Below are positions 56,607-64,000 of a stretch of 64,000 nucleotides of DNA, one piece after another. Each line of letters begins with the position of its first letter. Within the stretch, counting starts at the first letter, position 1. Below the pieces are notes generated by a model that saw only the letters and a program-made list of their open reading frames with translations, was not told the origin of the DNA and made no database searches. Location of the stretch: contig NZ_CP046524.1 in the NCBI RefSeq assembly GCF_021497945.1, forward strand, positions 205,001 through 269,000, given 5' to 3'. Position numbers and translations under genes: made by a program. This DNA comes from Streptococcus oralis. Its GTDB lineage: Bacteria > Bacillota > Bacilli > Lactobacillales > Streptococcaceae.

Positions 56607-57674
56607 ATGACAAAAGGAAATAATGTAATTTTGACTGCTCGTGATATTGTCGTGGAATTTGACGTTCGTGACAAAGTTCTGACGGCTATCCGAGGAGTTT
56701 CTCTGGACCTGATTGAAGGAGAAGTTCTTGCCTTGGTAGGTGAGTCCGGTTCTGGTAAATCCGTATTAACAAAAACCTTTACAGGGATGTTAGAAGACAA
56801 TGGACGTATTGCCCAAGGAAGCATCGACTATCGTGGACAAGACTTGACTGCTCTTACTTCTAACAAGGAATGGGAGAAGATTCGTGGTGCTAAAATTGCG
56901 ACCATCTTCCAAGACCCTATGACAAGTTTGGACCCAATCAATACAATCGGTAGCCAAATCACTGAAGTTATCGTTAAACACCAAGGGAAAACAGCTAAGG
57001 AAGCCAAAGAGATGGCAATCGACTATATGAACAAGGTCGGAATTCCAGATGCTGAAAAACGTTTTGAAGAGTATCCTTTCCAATATTCTGGAGGGATGCG
57101 CCAACGTATCGTTATTGCCATTGCCCTTGCGTGTCGTCCAGATATCTTGATCTGTGACGAGCCAACAACGGCCCTTGACGTAACCATCCAAGCGCAAATC
57201 ATTGATTTGCTTAAAACCTTGCAAAATGAGTACCACTTTACCATTATCTTTATCACCCATGACCTTGGTGTGGTAGCAAGTATTGCCGATAAGGTAGCGG
57301 TTATGTATGCTGGTGAAATTGTAGAATACGGTACTGTTGAGGAAGTCTTCTATGATCCACGTCATCCATATACTTGGAGTCTCTTGTCTAGCTTGCCTCA
57401 GCTTGCTGATGATAAAGGGGAATTGTACTCTATCCCAGGAACACCACCGTCTCTTTATACTGAGTTGAAAGGTGATGCCTTTGCCCTTCGTTCAGATTAT
57501 GCGATGCAAATTGATTTTGAACAGAAAGCACCTCAGTTTTCAGTCACTGATACCCACTGGGCTAAGACTTGGTTGCTTCATGAGAATGCTCCTAAAGTTG
57601 AAAAACCTGGAGTCATTGCAGATTTGCATGACAAGATTCGTGATAAAATGGGCTTTGCTCATCTAGAAGACTAG
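56607..57674 (+). CDS. amiE: Oligopeptide ABC transporter ATPase AmiE
   Basis: 355-aa ATPase (OppD type). Walker A is [12 protein letters not shown] (about 47-58), the signature is [15 protein letters not shown], Walker [13 protein letters not shown], and the switch His is in FITHDLG. The C-terminal oligopeptide extension includes [23 protein letters not shown]. It acts as a heterodimer with AmiF on AmiCD. Confidence 0.97.
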   Translation: MTKGNNVILTARDIVVEFDVRDKVLTAIRGVSLDLIEGEVLALVGESGSGKSVLTKTFTGMLEDNGRIAQGSIDYRGQDLTALTSNKEWEKIRGAKIATIFQDPMTSLDPINTIGSQITEVIVKHQGKTAKEAKEMAIDYMNKVGIPDAEKRFEEYPFQYSGGMRQRIVIAIALACRPDILICDEPTTALDVTIQAQIIDLLKTLQNEYHFTIIFITHDLGVVASIADKVAVMYAGEIVEYGTVEEVFYDPRHPYTWSLLSSLPQLADDKGELYSIPGTPPSLYTELKGDAFALRSDYAMQIDFEQKAPQFSVTDTHWAKTWLLHENAPKVEKPGVIADLHDKIRDKMGFAHLED

Positions 57675-57684
57675 GAGGAAGGAA

Positions 57685-58614
57685 ATGTCTGAAAAATTAG
57701 TAGAAATTAAAGATTTAGAAATTTCCTTCGGTGAAGGAAGTAAGAAGTTTGTGGCGGTTAAAAACGCCAACTTCTTTATCAACAAGGGAGAAACTTTCTC
57801 TCTTGTAGGTGAGTCTGGTAGTGGGAAAACAACGATTGGTCGTGCCATTATTGGTTTAAATAATACCAGTAAAGGAGAGATTATCTTTGATGGCCAGAAA
57901 ATTAATGGGAAAAAATCTCATAAGGAATCCTCAGACTTGATTCGTCGTATCCAGATGATTTTCCAGGACCCTGCAGCCAGCTTGAATGAGCGTGCGACAG
58001 TTGACTATATCATCTCTGAAGGTCTTTACAACTACCACTTGTTCAAAGACGAAGAAGATCGAAAAGAAAAAGTTCAAAAGATGATTCATGAAGTTGGACT
58101 TTTGAAAGAACACTTGACCCGTTATCCACACGAGTTTTCTGGTGGTCAACGTCAGCGTATCGGGATTGCCCGTGCCCTTGTGATGGAGCCTGATTTTGTT
58201 ATTGCAGATGAGCCAATTTCAGCCTTGGACGTATCAGTGCGTGCGCAAGTTTTGAACTTGCTCAAGAAGTTCCAAAAAGAGTTGGGCTTGACTTATCTCT
58301 TTATCGCGCATGACTTGTCAGTTGTTCGCTTTATCTCAGATCGTATCGCGGTTATCTATAAGGGAGTTATCGTCGAAGTGGCGGAGACAGAGGAGTTGTT
58401 TAACAATCCTGTCCACCCATATACTCAGGCGCTTCTATCTGCTGTACCGATTCCAGATCCAATCTTGGAACGCAAGAAGGTCTTGAAAGTTTACGATCCT
58501 GACCAACATGACTATGAGACAGACAAACCATCTATGGTGGAAATTCGTCCAGGTCACTATGTTTGGGCTAACCAAGCAGAAGTTGCTCGTTACAAAGAAG
58601 CTCTTAAAAAATAA
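57685..58614 (+). CDS. amiF: Oligopeptide ABC transporter ATPase AmiF
   Basis: 309-aa ATPase (OppF type). Walker [15 protein letters not shown], signature [15 protein letters not shown], Walker [13 protein letters not shown], switch FIAHDLSVV, then the extension [16 protein letters not shown]. Last gene of amiACDEF, with a strong AGGAGGAA before the ATG and two terminators after it. Confidence 0.97.
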   Translation: MSEKLVEIKDLEISFGEGSKKFVAVKNANFFINKGETFSLVGESGSGKTTIGRAIIGLNNTSKGEIIFDGQKINGKKSHKESSDLIRRIQMIFQDPAASLNERATVDYIISEGLYNYHLFKDEEDRKEKVQKMIHEVGLLKEHLTRYPHEFSGGQRQRIGIARALVMEPDFVIADEPISALDVSVRAQVLNLLKKFQKELGLTYLFIAHDLSVVRFISDRIAVIYKGVIVEVAETEELFNNPVHPYTQALLSAVPIPDPILERKKVLKVYDPDQHDYETDKPSMVEIRPGHYVWANQAEVARYKEALKK

Positions 58615-58623
58615 ACAGATTAG

Positions 58624-58651
58624 GAGAGGACCGAATGGTCTTCTCATTTTT
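58624..58651 (+). terminator. ami operon terminator
   Basis: gagaggacc-gaat-ggtcttctc with T run. Confidence 0.82.
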
Positions 58652-58660
58652 AATAGAAAA

Positions 58661-58692
58661 ATTCCCCTTTTACGAGCTTGTAAAAGGGGATT
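58661..58692 (-). terminator. trkA-trkH terminator
   Basis: tccccttttac and gtaaaagggga pair perfectly (11 bp); on the minus strand followed by AATTTTTC. Converges with the ami terminator. Confidence 0.85.
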
Positions 58693-58701
58693 GTATTGTA
58701 A

Positions 58702-60141
58702 TTAACGTTTAGACCAAGTGCGTTTCATAAAGAGTAGTAAAATTGGGTAAATCTCTAAGCGACCTGCAATCATTGCAAAGGAGAGGAGGATTTTAGAGAT
58801 GGGACTAAAGATGGCAAAACTCGAGGTTGTACCTAGAATAGGTCCGATATTGTTAAAACAGCTGAAGACCGCACTGGTCACGACTAGAAAATCATTGCTA
58901 TCAAGACTGACGATAAAGATGAGAGAGAGTATAATCATCACGTAGATAGCAAAATATTTAAGAATCTTGTGCTGGGTATCCTTATCAATCACAGTTTTAT
59001 TGACATGCAGAGTCAAGACACGGTGAGGGGATAAAATAGATAAAATCTGATTTTTGGCAATTTTTGTGAGGATGAGTCCACGGATAATTTTGAGACCACC
59101 AGCAGTTGAACCAGCTGAGCCACCGATTCCCATGAGGAAGAGGAGGATAAACTGGGAGAAGAGAGGCCAGTTGGTAATATCTCCGTAACCAAATCCAGTT
59201 GTCGTGATGATATTGGATACTTGGAAGAGAGCCATCTCAAAACTCTTAGAGACACCTTGGTAAAGGTGGAGGGTATTGAGAGTGATCAAACCTGTAGACA
59301 CTAGGACAATAATCACATAAGCCCGCAGTTCTTCATCTCCAAAGAAGGCCTTGACCCGACGGAGCATGAGGTAGTAGTAGAGATTAAAGTTAACCCCAAA
59401 AACCAGAACTCCGATACTAACTAGATAGGTGATGAGTGAGCTACCGTAGTGGGCAATTCCGTCGTTATAGACGGTGAAGCCTCCTGTTCCCGCTGTTCCC
59501 ATAGCGATGACAAAGCTATCAAACAAGGGCATACCTGCTAGATAGTAGATGACAACAAAGAGGGAGAATAGCCCTAGGTAAAGTAGATAGAGGATCTGGG
59601 CAGTGTTTTTTAGCTTGGATACGACCTTGCCAAAGACAGGTCCAGGGACCTCAGCCTTCATCACTTCCAAGTGGCTATTCTTGGCATTGTCCATAATGGC
59701 AAGTGCAAAGACGAGTACCCCCATTCCTCCGATCAAGTGGGTGAAACTTCGCCAGAAGAGGAGGGAACGACTGAGAACGGAAACATCTGTTAGGATAGTA
59801 GCACCAGTCGTTGTAAAACCAGAGCTAATCTCGAAAAATGCATCGATGATGCTGGGAATTTGTCCTGAAAAGACAAAGGGTAAGCCACCAAAGAAAGACC
59901 AGAGAATCCAACAGAGGGCAACGATTAAGACACCCTCCTTGGCATAAATCCGTTGATTTTTAGGTTTCCGTAAAACGCCAAAACAACCAAGAAGGACTAA
60001 TATTCCAATCGTAGAAAAAAGAGCTATAAATACTTGGCTGGATTCTTGGTAATAGGTCGCTACACCAACAGGTACTAGAAGGAGAGCTGCCTCAATCAAG
60101 AGAAGTTTTGAGAGGAGGTAACGAATCATACTTTTATTCAT
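58702..60141 (-). CDS. trkH: Trk-type potassium channel subunit TrkH
   Basis: 479-aa K+ translocating subunit with about ten membrane helices and the four selectivity-filter repeats: SSGFTTTGATIL, MGTAGTGGFTVY, NIITTTGFGYGD and CFNNIGPILG. It is encoded downstream of trkA with 3 nt between stop and start and RBS GAGAGG. With TrkA it forms a gated K+ uptake system. A KimA-like importer at 28758 is a second K+ route in this window. Confidence 0.94.
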   Translation of the reverse strand: MNKSMIRYLLSKLLLIEAALLLVPVGVATYYQESSQVFIALFSTIGILVLLGCFGVLRKPKNQRIYAKEGVLIVALCWILWSFFGGLPFVFSGQIPSIIDAFFEISSGFTTTGATILTDVSVLSRSLLFWRSFTHLIGGMGVLVFALAIMDNAKNSHLEVMKAEVPGPVFGKVVSKLKNTAQILYLLYLGLFSLFVVIYYLAGMPLFDSFVIAMGTAGTGGFTVYNDGIAHYGSSLITYLVSIGVLVFGVNFNLYYYLMLRRVKAFFGDEELRAYVIIVLVSTGLITLNTLHLYQGVSKSFEMALFQVSNIITTTGFGYGDITNWPLFSQFILLFLMGIGGSAGSTAGGLKIIRGLILTKIAKNQILSILSPHRVLTLHVNKTVIDKDTQHKILKYFAIYVMIILSLIFIVSLDSNDFLVVTSAVFSCFNNIGPILGTTSSFAIFSPISKILLSFAMIAGRLEIYPILLLFMKRTWSKR

Positions 60142-60144
60142 TTT

Positions 60145-61494
60145 TTACCTCTCAATCAAATCATAAATTTTGGTGATGTTCGGCAATAAGGTCGTCACGA
60201 GCAACTTGTCTCCTACCTCAAGCATATCCTCTCCAGTAGGGAAGATTGTTTTTCCTTTTCGGATAATAGCTGCGATGAGAACCCCTTTTTTCAATTTCAA
60301 CTGTGATAGAGGTTTGGCAGTCATTTTATTAGCTTCCTTGATATGGAATTGTAGGGTTTCAATTTGACCATTTGCAAGATGGTGCATGGCTTGAAGGTCT
60401 GAGTATTGGGCGTTTACCCGACCACGGATAAAGTGCATAATGGTATCCACTGCGATGATTTTCGGCGTGATGATACTTGAAAAATCAGGCGCATGGATAA
60501 TTTCTAGGAGGCTGGTCCGGTTGACCTTGGTGATATTTTTCTGAACACCAACACGGTCAAGAAACATAGAGGTGATGATGTTTTCCTCATCAACCCCGGT
60601 TAAGGTTGTGACTGCATCATAGTGGGGAGCACTTTCTTCCAGCAAAATGTCTTTTGCAGTTCCATCTCCTTGGACAATATAGAGATTTGGGAATTTTTCA
60701 CTAAAGAAACGAGCTCTTTCAGGATTAATTTCGATGACCTTGGTGTCAATACGGCTGTCTTTCAAGATGCCAACAAGATAGTAGGCAATTTTTCCAGCTC
60801 CAACGATAAGCAAACTTTTCACTGCACGCGATTTGAAATAGTTGTGGAAAAGCATCATATCCACACGATTTCCCGTAACAAAAATCCGATCCTTGTCCTG
60901 GATAGTAACATCACCACTTGGAATCATGAGTTGATGGTCTCTTTCCATAGCGCAGACAATGATGTTGCCAAATTTCTTACGAAAGTCTGAGATTGGCATT
61001 TGACAGAGCCCGCTAGAATCTTTGATAACAAACTCCATCAGGCTGACACGACCTCCAGCAAAACGCTCAACTGAGAGGGCATTAGGGAAATCGATGATAT
61101 TTGAGATGGCACGGGCTGCTAAGAGTTCTGGGTTAACGATAAGTGAGAATCCAAGAATATTTTTCTCTTTGAAATAGGCATTGGAGTATTCAGGATTTCG
61201 CACTCGAACGATGGTTTCTTTAGCGCCCATTTTTTTGGCAAGTACCGCTGAAATCATATTCACTTCATCGTATTCAGTTAGAGCGATAAAGATATCACAC
61301 TCTTGGACGCCGGCTTGCTCCAAGATGGCAAAGTCAGCACCATTTCCAAGGAGGCCCATGATATCAAAGCGACTGACAATATGGTTAAGTACAGCTTCAT
61401 TTTGCTCGATGAGGACAACGTCATGGTTTTCCGCTACTAGTGAACGACAGAGGGCAAAACCGACTTTCCCTCCACCAACAAGGACAATTTTCAT
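60145..61494 (-). CDS. trkA: Trk potassium uptake regulator TrkA
   Basis: 449-aa cytoplasmic gating protein with two tandem RCK units. The two Rossmann nucleotide sites are KIVLVGGGKVGFALCRSL (residue 1) and SLLIVGAGKIAYYLVGIL (about 228), each followed by a TrkA-C domain. It controls TrkH in response to NAD(H) or ATP/ADP by family knowledge. The ATG is at 61494; the promoter is not certain (a TATGAT lies about 31-36 nt upstream on the minus strand without a good -35). Confidence 0.93.
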   Translation of the reverse strand: MKIVLVGGGKVGFALCRSLVAENHDVVLIEQNEAVLNHIVSRFDIMGLLGNGADFAILEQAGVQECDIFIALTEYDEVNMISAVLAKKMGAKETIVRVRNPEYSNAYFKEKNILGFSLIVNPELLAARAISNIIDFPNALSVERFAGGRVSLMEFVIKDSSGLCQMPISDFRKKFGNIIVCAMERDHQLMIPSGDVTIQDKDRIFVTGNRVDMMLFHNYFKSRAVKSLLIVGAGKIAYYLVGILKDSRIDTKVIEINPERARFFSEKFPNLYIVQGDGTAKDILLEESAPHYDAVTTLTGVDEENIITSMFLDRVGVQKNITKVNRTSLLEIIHAPDFSSIITPKIIAVDTIMHFIRGRVNAQYSDLQAMHHLANGQIETLQFHIKEANKMTAKPLSQLKLKKGVLIAAIIRKGKTIFPTGEDMLEVGDKLLVTTLLPNITKIYDLIER

Positions 61495-61735
61495 ATAAAA
61501 AACCTACTTTTTCATGATGTAACTATCATACCCTTTTTTAGCAAAAAATGCACTTGCTAAGGCGATTTTTAGGGGAAGAAAGGCTTTTTTCAAGTTTTTG
61601 AAGCTACATTTGCTTAACTTCTATAACGATGTCTCTGATTTGAAGTGATTTTACTCTCTTGCTAAGGCTATTTTGAAAGTGAATGTCTCGGTATGAAAAT
61701 ATAATAAAAAAAGTAAAAAAATCAAGTCGTTTCTA
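61495..61735. other. Intergenic region trkA-trmL with a 17-bp direct repeat
   Basis: No gene is supported here. cttgctaaggcgatttt (61553-61569) recurs as cttgctaaggctatttt (61658-61674), 16 of 17 identical, 105 bp apart. The rest is AT-rich and contains the minus-strand trkA leader near 61495-61530. Confidence 0.55.
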
Positions 61736-61763
61736 TTGACATTGATTCTGAAAGTGTTATACT
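61736..61763 (+). promoter_or_regulatory. Promoter of the trmL leader RNA
   Basis: Consensus TTGACA (61736-61741), a 16-bp spacer and TGTTATACT (61755-61763), giving a start near 61770. Confidence 0.78.
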
Positions 61764-61769
61764 AAGAAA

Positions 61770-61870
61770 GTAGTTTCGCTGATTTACTTCAAACCTGTTG
61801 TGAGGTAAGTTAACGATGCCTTAACCACGCTGTTTGCTGAGCTTGACTCCGAGCAGTGTGGCTATTTTTT
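61770..61870 (+). ncRNA. Structured leader RNA or small RNA ending in a terminator
   Basis: About 100 nt between a strong promoter and trmL. Three stems are visible: ttacttca/tgaggtaa (61784-61791 with 61801-61808, one wobble), gttaa/ttaac (61809-61813 with 61821-61825), and a terminator-like hairpin ccacgctg/cagtgtgg (61825-61832 with 61854-61861) containing inner gct-gag pairs and followed by TTTTTTT. It could be an attenuator controlling trmL or an independent small RNA. I do not recognise the class. Confidence 0.55.
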
Positions 61871-61894
61871 TGCAATGGTGAAAGGAAGAAAGTC

Positions 61895-62398
61895 GTGACA
61901 AATCACATTGTATTATTTGAACCTCAGATCCCACAAAATACAGGCAACATTGCGCGTACTTGCGCTGCGACCAATTCTCCCCTCCACATCATCAAGCCAA
62001 TGGGCTTTCCCATTGATGATCGCAAGATGAAGCGAGCTGGTTTGGATTACTGGGATAAGCTTGAGATTTATTTTTATGATAACTTGGCAGACTTTATGTC
62101 TCAGATGAAAGGGCAACTTTACTTGATTTCCAAATTTGCAGAAAAGGTCTATTCTAAAGCAGATTTGGCAAGTAGTGGGGATCATTATTTTCTCTTTGGG
62201 CGTGAAGATAAGGGCTTACCAGAGGATTTTATGCGCGAACATCCCGAAAAGTCTCTCCGTATTCCTATGAATGATGAGCATGTTCGCAGTCTCAATGTTT
62301 CCAATACAGTCTGCATGATTGTCTATGAGGCTCTTCGTCAGCAGAACTTTGCAGGTCTTGAGCTTGTTCACACCTATGAAGCAGATAAATTGAAATAA
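61895..62398 (+). CDS. trmL: tRNA (cytidine/uridine-34-2'-O)-methyltransferase
   Basis: 167-aa minimal SPOUT methyltransferase that modifies the wobble base of certain leucine tRNAs. The motifs are [34 protein letters not shown] and [25 protein letters not shown] (shown in part). The GTG at 61895 with AAAGGAAG upstream is preferred; a longer frame from 61856 would start inside the terminator hairpin. A seven-codon ORF (MVKGRKS, 61875-61898) overlaps the start and ends on it. Also called CspR/YibK. Confidence 0.92.
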   Translation: MTNHIVLFEPQIPQNTGNIARTCAATNSPLHIIKPMGFPIDDRKMKRAGLDYWDKLEIYFYDNLADFMSQMKGQLYLISKFAEKVYSKADLASSGDHYFLFGREDKGLPEDFMREHPEKSLRIPMNDEHVRSLNVSNTVCMIVYEALRQQNFAGLELVHTYEADKLK

Positions 62399-62404
62399 TC
62401 AAAA

Positions 62405-62428
62405 TGCTTGCACTTGCAAGCGTTTTTT
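62405..62428 (+). terminator. trmL terminator
   Basis: tgcttgc-actt-gcaagcg followed by TTTTTT. The stem contains the -35 hexamer of the next promoter. Confidence 0.82.
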
Positions 62429-62436
62429 GTTATGAT
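62408..62436 (+). promoter_or_regulatory. Promoter of the FMN riboswitch-ribU transcript
   Basis: TTGCAC (62408-62413), a 17-bp spacer and TGTTATGAT (62428-62436). The -35 lies in the left arm of the trmL terminator. Confidence 0.7.
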
Positions 62437-62439
62437 TAG

Positions 62440-62656
62440 AGGGTCTTCAGGGCTGGGTGTGATTCCCGACCGGCGGTAAATTTGACTAGCTATTTTAGCT
62501 TTCTCGTTGTTGTCTTGTCTCGATATACTTTAAGTATTATCTTCGACTGCGACGCCTAGATAAATCTAAAATATCTTAGCCAAATAAGTCCGCGAGCGCA
62601 AGCTGATGTGGTGCGATTCCACAACCGACAGTATAGTCTGGATGGGAGAAGACGAA
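62440..62656 (+). promoter_or_regulatory. FMN riboswitch (RFN element)
   Basis: All conserved RFN blocks are present in order: gtcttcagggctgggtgtga, ttcccgaccggcggtaaa, gtccgcgagcg, tggtgcgattccacaaccga, and cagtatagtctggatgggag ending in gaagac, which pairs with the initial gtcttc to close P1. Flavin mononucleotide binding should lower expression of the riboflavin transporter downstream. The aptamer is about 217 nt, longer than usual, because one variable arm is replaced by a 106-nt hairpin at 62480-62585. Confidence 0.95.
62480..62585. repeat. Long near-palindromic hairpin embedded in the FMN aptamer
   Basis: The left half from atttgactagctattttagc is matched by the right half ending ctaaaatatcttagccaaat. 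Aligned end to end the arms of about 50 nt pair along most of their length with interior mismatches, and the tip is gatatac-tttaa-gtattatc. It occupies the variable stem-loop of the riboswitch. It may be a lengthened native helix or an inserted palindromic element. Confidence 0.7.
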
Positions 62657-62810
62657 AGAATGGCTTTGTCTGTTCTGATGAGTTTATAGATGAATTGCAA
62701 CCGCTTGCTCAACAGAGTGAGGGGGAACTTTTGGGATATAAAAAGTGAGAATAGATAGAGGGATCCTTTCCAACTTCTTCTGATTTTATAGAAAATTGGA
62801 GGAACCTGTT
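62657..62810 (+). promoter_or_regulatory. Expression-platform region between FMN aptamer and ribU
   Basis: About 150 nt without a supported gene. I see no T-tailed terminator. tccaa (62769-62773) can pair with ttgga (62796-62800), which overlaps the GGAGG of ribU, so control by hiding the ribosome-binding site is plausible. A start-less open frame ends at 62748 and reads FVCSDEFIDELQPLAQQ followed by SEGELLGYKK, resembling a gene tail. Confidence 0.45.
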
Positions 62811-63374
62811 ATGACAAACACACGTCGAATTTCGACCATCGCGATTTTATCAGCCATTTCATTTGTGCTGATGTACTTTGACTTTCCGCTTCTACCAGCG
62901 GCGTCCTTCCTCAAGATCGAATTTAGTATCTTGCCAGTCCTTGTGGGTCTGGTGGTCATGGACTTACCTGCTGCTCTAGGAGTTCTCTTGATGCGTTCAC
63001 TCTTGAAGTTGCTTCTGAATAGCCAAGGAGTGAATACTTACATTGGTTTGCCGATGAATATCGTAGCTTTGGGAGTTTTTGTCATCGTATTTGCTTTGAT
63101 TTGGAAAAAGGAACGGACAACCCTTCGTTTCCTACTAGGATCTCTAGCTGGAACTATTGGCTTGACCGTGGCAATGTTGGTTCTCAACTATGTCTATGCG
63201 GTTCCTTTATACGCGCAGTTTGCTAACTTTGATATTAGAGAAATTATAGGACTTTCTAACTACTTGATGACCATGGTTTTACCTTTTAACCTGATTGAAG
63301 GTTTAATCTTTGCCGTTTCATTCTGGTTGTTATACGTCCTCTTGAAACCAACCTTAAAACATTATGAGAGATAA
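62811..63374 (+). CDS. ribU: Riboflavin ECF transporter S component
   Basis: 187-aa integral membrane protein with six helices. It starts MTNTRRISTIAILSAISFVL, and contains FPLLPAASFLKIEFSILPVLVG near 28-49, the substrate-binding segment typical of RibU. It works with the shared ECF AAT module (encoded elsewhere). The ATG at 62811 has TTGGAGG 8 nt upstream. Control by the FMN riboswitch upstream supports the substrate call. Overlaps the PAP2 gene by 11 nt. Confidence 0.94.
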   Translation: MTNTRRISTIAILSAISFVLMYFDFPLLPAASFLKIEFSILPVLVGLVVMDLPAALGVLLMRSLLKLLLNSQGVNTYIGLPMNIVALGVFVIVFALIWKKERTTLRFLLGSLAGTIGLTVAMLVLNYVYAVPLYAQFANFDIREIIGLSNYLMTMVLPFNLIEGLIFAVSFWLLYVLLKPTLKHYER

Positions 63375-64000
63375 ACAAACATTTTTAATGAAGGGCAGTT
63401 TTGCCCTTTTACTTTTCGTCCTTCTTGGCTATATGGTTAAGTTCTATCCTGAAACGCTGGTCGAATTTGACCAACCGATTCAGACTGCCCTTCGTGGGGA
63501 CTTGCCAAATTATTTGACAGTTCTATTCCGTGCACTTACGCATTTGATTGATATTCCAGTGATTATCACCTGGGTTGCCATTGCAGCCTTTATCTTTTAT
63601 CGTAAGCAGTGGAAGATAGAAAGCTACTTCATGGCGGGCAATCTAGCCTTAGCCGGTCTTTTGATTGTGACCTTTAAAAATATTTACCAGCGCCCACGAC
63701 CAGCTATCTTACACTTGGTAGAGGAGAAGGGATTTTCCTTCCCAAGCGGGCATTCTCTTGCAGTGACACTGATGGTAGGTACTTTGATTGTCATTCTCAG
63801 TCAACGAATTAAAAATCCAGTCTGGAGAAAAATCGTACAAATCGTTCTTGGGTTCTACCTAGTCAGTGTACTGGTGTCAAGGGTCTATCTGGGGGTTCAT
63901 TATCCATCTGATGTTCTTGCCAGTTTCTGTGTGGGCTTGGGAGTCTTGTTTATCGAATTTCCCTTCTATGACAAGCTTCGCTTCCAATGGCGATTTAAAG
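63364..64000 (+). CDS. PAP2-family membrane phosphatase (truncated by window end)
   Basis: Frame from ATG 63364 (MRDKQTFLMKGSFALLLFVL) open to the window end, 212 codons visible. It carries the three PAP2 motifs: KNIYQRPRP (about 100-108), PSGHS (about 125) and SRVYLGVHYPSDV (about 178-190), with catalytic His residues in the last two. Several membrane helices. It probably dephosphorylates undecaprenyl pyrophosphate or a lipid phosphate. It overlaps ribU by 11 nt and is therefore expected to be under the same FMN-controlled transcript. Confidence 0.9.
   Translation, partial: MRDKQTFLMKGSFALLLFVLLGYMVKFYPETLVEFDQPIQTALRGDLPNYLTVLFRALTHLIDIPVIITWVAIAAFIFYRKQWKIESYFMAGNLALAGLLIVTFKNIYQRPRPAILHLVEEKGFSFPSGHSLAVTLMVGTLIVILSQRIKNPVWRKIVQIVLGFYLVSVLVSRVYLGVHYPSDVLASFCVGLGVLFIEFPFYDKLRFQWRFK

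Noticed and set aside
61770..61870. T-box riboswitch before trmL
   Set aside because: No AGGGTGGNACCGCG T-box sequence or specifier loop is present.
61856..61894. GTG start extending trmL by 13 residues
   Set aside because: It would begin in the right arm of the terminator-like hairpin; the GTG at 61895 has a proper Shine-Dalgarno.

Overview
The window is a chromosomal segment of a low-GC Firmicute, almost certainly a mitis-group Streptococcus (S. mitis / S. oralis / S. pneumoniae neighbourhood). The support is the four-gene folate cluster with a fused folB-folK (the pneumococcal sulABCD layout), the membrane nuclease EndA, the amiACDEF oligopeptide operon, manLMN, PepS/PepC, CcpA, SepM, EpuA, an ISL3-type IS remnant, and dense extended -10 (TGnTATAAT) promoters. 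It is mainly core genome. I see no prophage, CRISPR array, integron, toxin-antitoxin pair or antiphage island.

Layout. 1-1030: decayed ISL3-family insertion sequence. 1.1-9.5 kb: polC, a 50-aa ORF, pepS, a small membrane protein, rsuA, pepC. 9.6-11.8 kb: CtpE-like P-type ATPase. 11.9-15.8 kb (minus): manLMN and a Cof phosphatase. 16-18.2 kb: purine permease and CPBP protease. 18.3-21.9 kb: folP-folC-folE-folBK. 22-28.6 kb: DUF960 protein, ccpA, asparaginase, a HAD/NTP-pyrophosphatase fusion, uspA, a small membrane protein, alaT, rpmH. 28.8-30.6 kb (minus): KimA-like K+ importer. 30.7-38.3 kb: RNA and housekeeping run tatD-rnmV-(unknown)-rsmA-rsgA-rpe-thiN-rmuC-cbf1. 38.4-41.4 kb: purR, lysA, pflA. 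41.5-49.3 kb: yidC and acyP (minus), then trmH-like, yccA, asnA, rsmD-coaD-sepM, a DUF1146 gene, murA-epuA. 49.3-51.8 kb: endA, a CNNM/CBS protein, tRNA-Cys (minus). 52-58.6 kb: amiACDEF. 58.7-61.5 kb (minus): trkA-trkH. 61.7-64 kb: a structured leader RNA, trmL, an FMN riboswitch, ribU and a truncated PAP2 gene.

Regulation visible in the DNA is rich. CcpA cre-like sites lie at manL, ccpA itself and pflA. PurR boxes lie at the purine permease and at purR. A 14/15 CodY box abuts the amiA promoter. The FMN riboswitch controls ribU. Four genes (rsuA-type, trmH-type, rsmD and the DUF1146 gene) start only 6-7 nt after a perfect extended -10, so their mRNAs should be leaderless, and three of the four are RNA-modification enzymes.

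The most unusual items are that leaderless set, the structured terminator-ended leader before trmL, a roughly 106-nt near-palindromic hairpin embedded inside the FMN aptamer, a palindrome-bearing insertion inside the dead transposase, and promoters folded into upstream terminators. No clearly new multi-gene system was found.
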